From positions 1-5,654 of the forward strand of contig JAPOYQ010000581.1 in NCBI GenBank assembly GCA_026706505.1: DNA of 5,654 nt, given 5' to 3'. Of this stretch, positions 1-5,654 are shown in pieces. Position 1 is the stretch's first letter, and every line of letters starts with the position of its first letter. The position numbers and the translations under genes were made by a program. The stretch comes from Gemmatimonadota bacterium (GTDB taxonomy: Bacteria > Latescibacterota > UBA2968 > UBA8231). The notes under the pieces are model-generated. The model had not been told where the DNA came from, did no database searches, and saw nothing but the letters and a program-made list of their open reading frames with translations.

Positions 1-2
1 GC

Positions 3-209
3 CACATTCTGGTGGAAGCCGCCGATCACAAGGGGCGAGCTCTGCCCGGTCACACCTTTGACGACGCCGTGCCGATTTTGGGCGATTCCCCGCACCATCG
101 GGTGGCGTGGCGTGGTGGGGACCGCATACAATTGGAGGAAAAGCGGTCCTTCATGTTGCGCTTTCGCCTGCGCTGTGCCAAGCTCTTTGCGTTTGAGGTA
201 GAAGAATGA
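3..209 (+). CDS. C-terminal end of a protein of unknown function (planctomycete-like tail), 5' truncated
   Basis: The frame is open from the left edge to the TGA at 207-209 and gives 68 residues beginning HILVEAADHKG; the true start lies outside the window. The tail reads as a compact beta-rich end: a GRALPGHTFDDAVPILGD segment (about residues 12-29), then VAWRGG (35-40), then a basic and hydrophobic run (MLRFRLRCAKLFAFEVEE) ending at the stop. From memory, this pattern of a G..LPG..DD..PI.GD segment, a W.G segment and a final LRF.L..A.L.AF strand closes many large planctomycete proteins annotated as GH32-like or BNR/sialidase-like. That supports a secreted or carbohydrate-related role only weakly, because no catalytic region is visible. 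The stop overlaps the next gene's start (ATGA), which supports this being a real gene and co-translation. The coding call is fairly sure; the family is tentative. Confidence 0.72.
   Translation, partial: HILVEAADHKGRALPGHTFDDAVPILGDSPHHRVAWRGGDRIQLEEKRSFMLRFRLRCAKLFAFEVEE
195..198 (+). promoter_or_regulatory. Shine-Dalgarno GAGG for the oxygenase gene
   Basis: GAGG lies inside the last codons of the upstream gene, 7 nt before the ATG at 206. It supports that start and coupled translation across the ATGA overlap. It is clearly better than the ribosome sites of the kinase and regulator genes, which have only loose A/G-rich leaders. Confidence 0.6.
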
Positions 210-1009
210 CCCAAAGCGAAATGCAGCGCCGCATCGCCGAAGAGGGTTGGTGCGTGATCGACGCTGTGATCCCACCCGAGGCGGTGGCGCAGGTGCGAGA
301 CAGCATCCTCGCCACGGTTGCCACCCACAAGCTGCCCGATCCCCGCAGTCAGCTCGACAAGGTTTCGGGGCTGGTCAACTTCGACCAATCCTTTGTTCCC
401 TATCTGGCGGAGCCGCGGCTGTTGGGCCTGTGTAAAGCACTTTTGGGCGAGCATGTGCGCGTCTCGTACACCACTTGCATGGTGACGCATCCGGGCAATG
501 CGCGCGGTGCATTGCACGCCGACTGGCCGTTCAATCAGCAAAATGCCGGGCACGTGCCAGCGCCGTATCCCGACGCGCTCATGCACGTGACGACGATTTG
601 GATGCTGACAGATTTTACGGCTGAAACCGGGACGAGGATCGTCTCTGGGACGCATCGAGAGTGCAACAATCCCAGCGGCGACAATGGCGTGCCACCCCTC
701 GAACCGCACCCCGATGAAATAACCGTCTCCGGCGAGCCGGGGTCCGTGCTGGTGATGGATAGCCGCCTGTGGCATGCGATTAGCCCCAACCAATCCTCTC
801 AGCCGCGAGTGGTGCTGCCCATTCGCTTTGCTCCTTGGTGGCTAAACTTGGACTCCCTGCGGCCGGGTTCCGACGAGCGCAAGCGGCTCACTGCGGGCGG
901 CCTCGGAGAGAATACAGTGCCTCTAGTACCGGAGCGAGTATTTGCAAACTTGCCCGACGAGGTCAAACCCCTGTTCAGGCACTGGATTGAAACCGGTAGT
1001 AATCATTGA
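206..1009 (+). CDS. Phytanoyl-CoA dioxygenase (PhyH) family Fe(II)/2-oxoglutarate-dependent oxygenase
   Basis: A complete 267-residue protein, normal for the PhyH family. These soluble enzymes use Fe(II), O2 and 2-oxoglutarate to hydroxylate a small organic substrate, releasing succinate and CO2. The facial triad is visible: H104 and D106 in GALHADWPF, and the distal H190 in DSRLWHAISPN. R201, 11 residues after H190, is well placed to bind the 2-oxoglutarate carboxylate. The N-terminal GWCVIDAVIPPEAVAQVRD segment is the usual PhyH opening, and EPGSVLVMDSRLWH is the typical strand before the distal His. All catalytic positions are intact, so the enzyme is probably active. There is no signal peptide or membrane segment. 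The ATG is fixed by the GAGG at 195-198 and the 4-base overlap with the upstream gene. The substrate cannot be read from the sequence; ectoine hydroxylase and other PhyH subfamilies are neither shown nor excluded. Confidence 0.9.
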   Translation: MTQSEMQRRIAEEGWCVIDAVIPPEAVAQVRDSILATVATHKLPDPRSQLDKVSGLVNFDQSFVPYLAEPRLLGLCKALLGEHVRVSYTTCMVTHPGNARGALHADWPFNQQNAGHVPAPYPDALMHVTTIWMLTDFTAETGTRIVSGTHRECNNPSGDNGVPPLEPHPDEITVSGEPGSVLVMDSRLWHAISPNQSSQPRVVLPIRFAPWWLNLDSLRPGSDERKRLTAGGLGENTVPLVPERVFANLPDEVKPLFRHWIETGSNH

Positions 1010-1034
1010 AAGACCCGGATATAGTCGTTAATAT
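1006..1034 (+). promoter_or_regulatory. Candidate sigma70-type promoter for the kinase-regulator operon
   Basis: TTGAAA at 1006-1011 (5 of 6 to TTGACA) is followed after 17 bp by TAATAT at 1029-1034 (4 of 6 to TATAAT). The -35 box overlaps the oxygenase stop codon. Transcription would start near 1041 and leave a leader of about 115 nt before the kinase ATG. An alternative -10, TATAGT at 1020-1025 (5 of 6), has only a poor -35 (TAGTAA, 997-1002). The region is visibly more AT-rich than its surroundings. This is a motif match by eye only. Confidence 0.4.
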
Positions 1035-1043
1035 AGACGGTTA
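1019..1043 (+). repeat. Imperfect tandem direct repeat (12 and 13 bp) in the promoter region
   Basis: ATATAGTCGTTA (1019-1030) is followed directly by ATATAGACGGTTA (1031-1043). The copies differ by one substitution and one inserted G. The repeat sits across the candidate -10 region, so it could be a regulator's operator with about one helical turn between half-sites, or a small chance duplication in AT-rich spacer. Confidence 0.5.
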
Positions 1044-1052
1044 CGTTGGAAA

Positions 1053-1074
1053 CTCTCCCCCCCTCCCCGCCCGC
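1053..1074 (-). other. C-rich tract; potential G-quadruplex on the minus (template) strand of the leader
   Basis: The + strand is almost pure pyrimidine with only C and T apart from two G. Read on the minus strand, 1057-1072 gives GGG, C, GGGG, A and a run of seven G. This fits four G-tracts of at least three with one-base loops, a short-loop quadruplex pattern. It lies in the untranslated leader between the candidate promoter and the kinase start. Folding and function are not shown. Confidence 0.4.
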
Positions 1075-1155
1075 AAAGCTGGATGACGACACCTAAACGG
1101 TGCCCAACGGAAGACGGCCCGCCCCTGTAAAGAGTCTAAAAAGAAAGCAAACAAG

Positions 1156-3708
1156 ATGACCGACGCGAAGATACTAATCGTCGAAGACGATAAACCTAGC
1201 GTAGCGCACCTCAAAGAATGCCTCGAAAACCTAGGATACACAGTGTGTGACTCGATTCCGTGCGGACGCGAGGCCATTGAAAAAGCGGAGCACAAGCGCC
1301 CCGACCTCGCTCTGGTCAATATCGGACTCGAAGGGAAGGTCTCCGGCTTGGAAACAGCCGAGCAGATCGGCAGCCGGTTCGACGTGCCCGTGGTTTACCT
1401 GACCGATGGAGCTGAAGAAGACCTGTTGCAACGGGCGGAGGCGACCAACCCATTTGGCTACGTATTGAAGCCGTTTGAGGAGCGCCAACTGCACCTGAAT
1501 ATCCAAACCGCCGTCTCTATGCACGAGAGGGAAACTAGGCACAGAAAGACGGAGATGCGGCTGAAGCGAATAATCAAAAGATTGAGAGATCTCACCCGGT
1601 TAATGAAAACCGTATTCGACAGCATGAGCGAAGGCGTGATCGCCATCGATGAAAACAGAGAACTCGTATTTCACAATTCGGTCGCTCGGGAGTTAGGTGA
1701 AGGGCTTCCGGTGGAGCGAGATATCGATAAATGGGCCGAGAAATTCGGCGTTTTTCAAGCCGATGGGAAGGCGCTCGTCACGAAGGATGAAAATCCGCTA
1801 GAGCTGGCCTTGAACGGCAAGGCGACGGACGGTTTCGAGGTCATGGTGAGCAATGATAAAATGCCGGAAGGCGTTCATGCTCATTTCAGCATCAGCGGCA
1901 GACCACTGCGGGGCAAAGAAGGGGCTTTGAAGGGGGGGGTCCTCGTCTTCCGCGACATCACCAAGCTCCAGCACACAGAAGTCGCACTGGAACGGACGAT
2001 CGCCGAGCAGAAGGACCAGGCTCTGCTCATGGAGACTATTCTCAGCAGTATCAGCGACGGCGTGTTGGTCGCCAACGACGAAGGGAAGTTCACGTTTTTC
2101 AATCCCAGCGCCGAACAAATCACCGGCGGCATGCTGGATCTAAAGTCCGAACAATGGGCCGGTAATCATGGAGTCTTCTATTCCGACCAAAAAACCCGCA
2201 TGACAACGGCAGAGCTCCCCCTAGTGCGCGCCGTACGGGGTGAGGCGACCGACGATGTTGAGATGTTTGTCCGCAATGAGAAAAAGCCGGACGGCTATCA
2301 CGCCAGCGTCAGTGGACGGCCGCTAAAGACGGATGTAGAAGGACACGGAGGGGGCGTGATCGTTTTCCGCGACATCACCAGACAAAAAGAGGCGGCCGCG
2401 GAATTAGAGAAAACCATGGAAGAACTGCGCAAGCAGAGCGAGCTGATGGAAACCATGTTCAATAGTATCAGCGACGGCATCGTCGTCGCCGATGTAACGG
2501 GGCAGTCCTTTTACGTAAATCCCGCTGCCGAACAAATCACCGGCATGGACATAACGGATTGTCCCCCGGAGGAGTGGGTCGAGCGATACGGCCTTTTCTA
2601 TCCCGATCGGGAGACGCCCATGAGAATGGAGGATCTGCCGTTCCTCCGCATCATCAGTCACGGCGAGTCGATGGATGAAGTGGATATGTTCATACGCAAC
2701 CAGAACAGGCCGGACGGCGTGTATATCCGGGTGAGTGGACGGCCGCTGCTGGACAATCTCGGCGGGATCAGGGGCGGCGTGATCATTTTCCGCGATGTTA
2801 CTGAGCACATGCTCTCCGAGGAGGCACTGGCACAGGCATTTGCACAAGGGCGGTTGGAGGTAGTCGATACCATTCTCCACAACATCGGCAATGCCATCAA
2901 TAGCGTCACCACGGGAATCGAGACTGTGCGCCAGCACTTGGGGAACGATCGCGTCGGCCGCCGCCTCTTCGCATTGGCCACGGCGGTACGAGAACACCAG
3001 GACGACTGGAGCGATTACATCGAAAACGACCCGCAAGGCCGCAAGGTGATGCCGTTCATCGTCGAGCTCTCCGAAAGCTTCTCCAAGCGAAACGAAGAGC
3101 TGACCAAGACGGTCGGCCGCGTCTGGGATCGGGCCAATCACATCGCCGATATCGTCCGCACCCAAAAGGCGTTTGGCAGTCCCGCCATGGTTCGCAAGGA
3201 CATCGATCTGCACGAGGCGCTCTCGGCCGCCGTCAGGGTATTGAGGGATTCGCTCAACAAAAAGGGTATCCATACCGACATCGACTGCGAAGACGCACCG
3301 CGGGAGATTCGCATCCAGGAGAGCCAGTTTCACCAGATGTTGGTCAATTTGGTCAAAAATTCGATTGAAGCCATCGACGATCTCACCCTAGCGCAGGAGT
3401 TTGACGAAACGCCCCGCATCCAGATCCGGGCCAGTGCCGAAGACGATGTTCTCAACCTCGAAGTAACCGACAACGGCATTGGCATCAAAAGTAAAGACAC
3501 TAAGGTGATTTTTGCGCCCGGTTATACCACGAAAAGATTGGGGAGCGGGCTCGGCCTCCATTCGGCGGCCAATTTCGTCATTGCCTCCGGCGGCCGAATT
3601 CAGGCGTTGAGCAAGGGCACCGGCAAGGGTGTGACCATGCGCGTCAGGCTGCCGCTTTCCTCAGTCGCGCCCCAGGCCAACGGTAGGGCAGGCTTATCAA
3701 CCGACTGA
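1156..3708 (+). CDS. Soluble hybrid histidine kinase: receiver - PAS - PAS - PAS - HNxGN-type kinase core
   Basis: An 850-residue cytoplasmic sensor kinase with no membrane segments. Domains in order: receiver (about 5-122), helical linker (about 123-148), PAS1 (150-270), PAS2 (292-409), PAS3 (431-550), dimerisation helices (about 555-690) and ATPase (about 690-838). The receiver keeps the acidic pair D11/D12, T83 and K105, but the phospho-acceptor position is N55 (LALVNIGL), so it is probably a pseudo-receiver. The H-box is [12 protein letters not shown] with H575 followed by Asn rather than the usual Glu/Asp. The ATPase motifs are intact: N735 in [16 protein letters not shown] at 772-777, FAPGYTTK, and GSGLGL at 796-801. 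The H575-to-N735 spacing of 160 residues is long, as remembered for LHNxGN-type kinases with an extended helical region. The ATG at 1156 lies just before the receiver's first strand; no clear Shine-Dalgarno precedes it. It lies 14 bp upstream of the sigma54 activator, its probable phosphorylation partner. The signal is unknown. Confidence 0.9.
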   Translation: MTDAKILIVEDDKPSVAHLKECLENLGYTVCDSIPCGREAIEKAEHKRPDLALVNIGLEGKVSGLETAEQIGSRFDVPVVYLTDGAEEDLLQRAEATNPFGYVLKPFEERQLHLNIQTAVSMHERETRHRKTEMRLKRIIKRLRDLTRLMKTVFDSMSEGVIAIDENRELVFHNSVARELGEGLPVERDIDKWAEKFGVFQADGKALVTKDENPLELALNGKATDGFEVMVSNDKMPEGVHAHFSISGRPLRGKEGALKGGVLVFRDITKLQHTEVALERTIAEQKDQALLMETILSSISDGVLVANDEGKFTFFNPSAEQITGGMLDLKSEQWAGNHGVFYSDQKTRMTTAELPLVRAVRGEATDDVEMFVRNEKKPDGYHASVSGRPLKTDVEGHGGGVIVFRDITRQKEAAAELEKTMEELRKQSELMETMFNSISDGIVVADVTGQSFYVNPAAEQITGMDITDCPPEEWVERYGLFYPDRETPMRMEDLPFLRIISHGESMDEVDMFIRNQNRPDGVYIRVSGRPLLDNLGGIRGGVIIFRDVTEHMLSEEALAQAFAQGRLEVVDTILHNIGNAINSVTTGIETVRQHLGNDRVGRRLFALATAVREHQDDWSDYIENDPQGRKVMPFIVELSESFSKRNEELTKTVGRVWDRANHIADIVRTQKAFGSPAMVRKDIDLHEALSAAVRVLRDSLNKKGIHTDIDCEDAPREIRIQESQFHQMLVNLVKNSIEAIDDLTLAQEFDETPRIQIRASAEDDVLNLEVTDNGIGIKSKDTKVIFAPGYTTKRLGSGLGLHSAANFVIASGGRIQALSKGTGKGVTMRVRLPLSSVAPQANGRAGLSTD
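1603..2805 (+). repeat. Three in-frame PAS repeat units of about 140 codons inside the kinase gene
   Basis: Units run 1603-1965, 2029-2382 and 2446-2805, each followed by a charged helical linker. Equivalent landmarks recur: an opening like METIL.SISDGV, a GVF/GLF..D segment, a P..RA/RI..GE segment, SGRPL, and a closing VFRDIT. The closing Asp falls at residues 267, 406 and 547 (spacing 139 and 141). PAS2 and PAS3 also share exact DNA: 18 bp at 2110-2127 and 2527-2544, 15 bp at 2047-2061 and 2464-2478 (both pairs 417 bp apart), and 14 bp at 2311-2324 and 2734-2747. PAS1 is more divergent. Confidence 0.85.
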
Positions 3709-3722
3709 TAGAAAGAGTAGCG

Positions 3723-5612
3723 ATGAAATCCGGGAATCACGAGAACAATCGCGTCCTAATAGTCGATGATCAGCACGAGATCCACGACGACTTTAAAGAG
3801 ATGTTAAATCCCAGTTTTGCACAGCCGTCAATGGATGATCTTGCGACGGCCTTTGTGCGTGAGGAAGAGCAGGCTTGGTTCCCGGAGTTTGAGTTGCTGC
3901 ACGCGAGCAGCGGGGAGGAAGCATACGAAATCATCCGGGCCGGAAAGGAATCGAACCGTCCCATCGCCATCGCCTACATCGACATCAGAATGCCCCCGGG
4001 CATCGATGGTATCGAAACGATCCGCCGGGTGCGAAAAATCGATCGCGACGTGGAAATCGTCATCATGACCGCGTACACCGACAAGGCACTGCCCGAGATC
4101 GTCCACGATATGGAATTGCTGCACAAGCTGCTCTACATCAGAAAGCCTTTCGCGCACGAGGAGATCCAGCAAATCACCCTTTCCCTAGTCGGGAAGTGGA
4201 ACGTCGAACGGGAACTGGCAGAGAAACGGCGGCAGCTCACCAACAGTCATCGCAGACTGGAAGCGGTGCTCAACGCTACCGGAGACGCCGTTGCGATGCA
4301 CGACAGTGCCGGACATCTAGTTTTTGCCAATCAGGTATACGAAGAGCTGCTAGGTCTGGAGGAAAGTGAGCTGAAGAAAATTCCGCCGCGCGATCTCACG
4401 GCGCGCTTCGAAGAGCGGTTCCGAGAACCGGATCTGCGCGATGTGGAGGGAAGGTTCTTACTCGACAGCGGCAACGTGGTGGAAACGACCAGCGCTGGCC
4501 AAGAGCCGCAGCAGCGGCTGTTCTACCGCTCGACAGCACCGGTGCGCGACGGTCGCGGCGAAGAAATCGGCAGCCTCGTCCTGTACCGGGACGTGTCTAA
4601 GGAAATCGAGGCCGAGCAGATGAGGGCCGAGGTGCTGCGGCTGCGCACCGAGCTGGAGACGGTCTCCTCCTTTGCCGGCATGATTGGTACCAGCCCTAGA
4701 ATGCAGCGGGTGTACGCGCTGATGCAGCAGGCCGCCGAAGGCGATATCGCGGTGCTCATTCGCGGCGAAAGTGGCACCGGCAAGGAGCTGGTGGCCAAGT
4801 CGGTTCACCTCAACGGCCCGCGCAAGCAGGGGCCGTTTGTGGCTCTCAATTGCGCCGCCATTCCCGAAACGCTGATCGAAAGCGAGTTGTTCGGGCATGA
4901 ACGGGGAGCTTTTACGGGGGCGACAGAGCAAAGACGCGGGGCCTTCGAGCGCGCCGCTGGCGGCACGATTCTTCTCGACGAGATCGGCGACATGCCGTAT
5001 GCCCTGCAGGGCAAGCTGTTGCGCGTTTTGCAAGAGCGGGAAATCCAGCGGGTGGGCGGGACCGCCTCCATTCCCGTCGACATCCGGGTGATGACGGCGA
5101 CCAACAAGGACCTAGATCTCCTAGTGAGAAAGGGCGAGTTCCGCCAAGATCTGTTCTATCGCGTGGCCGCCTTCCCGATCGAGATTCCGCCGCTGAGAGA
5201 GCGGCGCGAAGACATTCCCTTGCTGGCTAGACATTTTCTCGATAAACACGCTGAGCGCGCCGGCAAATCCATCAGTGGCATCTCCACCGCTGCCTTGCGC
5301 CTGTTGCTCCAGTACGATTGGCCCGGCAACGTGCGCGAGCTGGAGAATGCCATCGAGCGCGCCGTGTTGTTGGAAACGGACGCGGTACTGCAAGCGAGCA
5401 ATCTGCCTCTCCAGTTGTCGCCAGCCGTAGCTGCTGGAGGCGACCTCTCGACGCTGGCAGCGGTCCTGCCGCTGGCCGAGATCGAGCGACGGGCCCTAGT
5501 CCACGCCCTTGAAGTCGCGGACAACAACGTTACGCAGGCCGCCCGGGCGCTGGGTATCAATCGGTCAACCCTGCACCGAAAATTGAAGAAATACAGCCTC
5601 TCCGAAGATTGA
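3723..5612 (+). CDS. Sigma54-dependent response regulator: receiver - PAS - AAA+ - Fis-type HTH
   Basis: A 629-residue NtrC-type enhancer-binding protein. The receiver (about 9-150) has D15/D16, phospho-acceptor D87 in [11 protein letters not shown]116 and K141; D16 to D87 is about 30 residues longer than usual because of an insert around residues 29-57. A charged helical linker and one PAS (about 179-292, ending LVLYRDV) follow. The AAA+ domain (about 320-555) has Walker A GESGTGKE (348-355), GAFTGA (395-400), Walker B with D419/E420, an R-finger-like FRQDLFYR segment with R474 and R480, and PGNVREL (534-540). The C-terminal HTH (about 586-626) includes [20 protein letters not shown]. The intact GAFTGA loop and ATPase motifs indicate a working sigma54 activator that remodels closed promoter complexes. 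It follows the kinase gene by 14 bp with only a weak purine-rich leader (GAAAGAG), so it is probably co-transcribed. The extra PAS gives it a second possible input. Target promoters are not visible here. Confidence 0.95.
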   Translation: MKSGNHENNRVLIVDDQHEIHDDFKEMLNPSFAQPSMDDLATAFVREEEQAWFPEFELLHASSGEEAYEIIRAGKESNRPIAIAYIDIRMPPGIDGIETIRRVRKIDRDVEIVIMTAYTDKALPEIVHDMELLHKLLYIRKPFAHEEIQQITLSLVGKWNVERELAEKRRQLTNSHRRLEAVLNATGDAVAMHDSAGHLVFANQVYEELLGLEESELKKIPPRDLTARFEERFREPDLRDVEGRFLLDSGNVVETTSAGQEPQQRLFYRSTAPVRDGRGEEIGSLVLYRDVSKEIEAEQMRAEVLRLRTELETVSSFAGMIGTSPRMQRVYALMQQAAEGDIAVLIRGESGTGKELVAKSVHLNGPRKQGPFVALNCAAIPETLIESELFGHERGAFTGATEQRRGAFERAAGGTILLDEIGDMPYALQGKLLRVLQEREIQRVGGTASIPVDIRVMTATNKDLDLLVRKGEFRQDLFYRVAAFPIEIPPLRERREDIPLLARHFLDKHAERAGKSISGISTAALRLLLQYDWPGNVRELENAIERAVLLETDAVLQASNLPLQLSPAVAAGGDLSTLAAVLPLAEIERRALVHALEVADNNVTQAARALGINRSTLHRKLKKYSLSED

Positions 5613-5638
5613 AACGAGCGGTCGATCCGGCTTACAAT
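5609..5638 (+). promoter_or_regulatory. Candidate sigma70-type promoter for a gene beyond the right edge
   Basis: TTGAAA at 5609-5614 (5 of 6) and TACAAT at 5633-5638 (5 of 6) are separated by 18 bp. The -35 box overlaps the regulator's stop codon, the same arrangement as at 1006-1034. No open frame can be judged in the remaining 16 bases, and no convincing terminator lies between the stop codon and the window edge. It is a motif match only. Confidence 0.35.
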
Positions 5639-5654
5639 CGGGCTTTCCTTTGGC

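Noticed and set aside
549..558. Perfect 10-bp palindrome GGCACGTGCC
   Set aside because: It is inside the oxygenase coding region, has no second copy or promoter nearby, and is of a length expected by chance in GC-rich DNA.
50..793. Long minus-strand open frame opposite the oxygenase gene
   Set aside because: It is antisense to a gene with an intact Fe(II)/2-oxoglutarate motif set. Its translation is rich in Arg and His with no recognisable domain, as expected for a shadow frame in GC-rich DNA.
1071..1118. Partial resemblance to a c-di-GMP-I (GEMM) riboswitch (CGCAAAGC followed by CCTAAACGG) in the kinase leader
   Set aside because: Only the central words look alike. The 5' half of the fold is missing, the 3' GGTTGCCGA-type element is absent, and the stems do not pair beyond a 4-bp hairpin (CACC 1090-1093 with GGTG 1099-1102).
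2828..2844. Sigma54-promoter-like TGGCAC ... TTTGCA inside the kinase gene
   Set aside because: The GG and GC elements are 11 bp apart instead of the required 10, and the site is within coding sequence just before the H-box. The two halves are probably a coincidence.
2404..3333. 309-codon minus-strand open frame opposite the kinase
   Set aside because: It lies entirely opposite PAS3 and the H-box region of a well-supported kinase and shows no family signature. Its length is explained by codon bias on the coding strand.
4458..5033. 191-codon minus-strand open frame opposite the AAA+ domain
   Set aside because: It is opposite the Walker A and GAFTGA coding region and has no recognisable motif, so it is a shadow frame.
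5621..5646. Possible terminator after the regulator gene
   Set aside because: Only a 4-bp stem (CGAT with ATCG) with a large loop can be drawn and there is no real T-run, so it does not qualify as an intrinsic terminator.

Overview
The window carries two complete signalling genes, one complete oxygenase gene and the 3' end of a fourth gene, all on the + strand. Base composition is moderately GC-rich (estimated by eye). The organism is most likely a planctomycete or a relative. Three things point that way: the C-terminal style of the first, partial protein, the phytanoyl-CoA-dioxygenase-type oxygenase next to it, and a histidine kinase with an HNxGN-type H-box. This is inference from remembered family traits; no rRNA or marker gene is present.

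Layout. Positions 3-209 hold the last 68 codons of a protein whose start lies outside the window. Its stop overlaps the start of a 267-aa Fe(II)/2-oxoglutarate oxygenase (206-1009) by 4 bases (ATGA), so the two are probably translationally coupled. A 146-bp gap (1010-1155) follows. It contains a sigma70-like promoter candidate, an imperfect 12/13-bp direct repeat over its -10 region, and a C-rich tract that could form a G-quadruplex on the other strand. No terminator is visible there. Next comes an 850-aa soluble hybrid sensor kinase (1156-3708), built as receiver, three PAS, HNxGN-type dimerisation domain and ATPase. After 14 bp follows a 629-aa sigma54 activator (3723-5612), built as receiver, PAS, AAA+ and Fis-type HTH. 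The last 42 bp contain another sigma70-like promoter candidate for a gene beyond the edge.

How the genes work together. The kinase and regulator look like a cognate pair in one operon. Neither has a membrane segment, so the signal is probably cytoplasmic and sensed by PAS domains or through partner proteins. The regulator keeps its phospho-acceptor Asp and an intact GAFTGA loop, so it should activate sigma54 RNA polymerase. The main oddity is that the kinase's own N-terminal receiver has Asn (N55) where the phospho-acceptor Asp should be, while its other active-site residues remain. It should therefore not take part in an Asp phosphorelay. The PAS domains appear to come from internal duplication, with PAS2 and PAS3 still sharing exact stretches of DNA.
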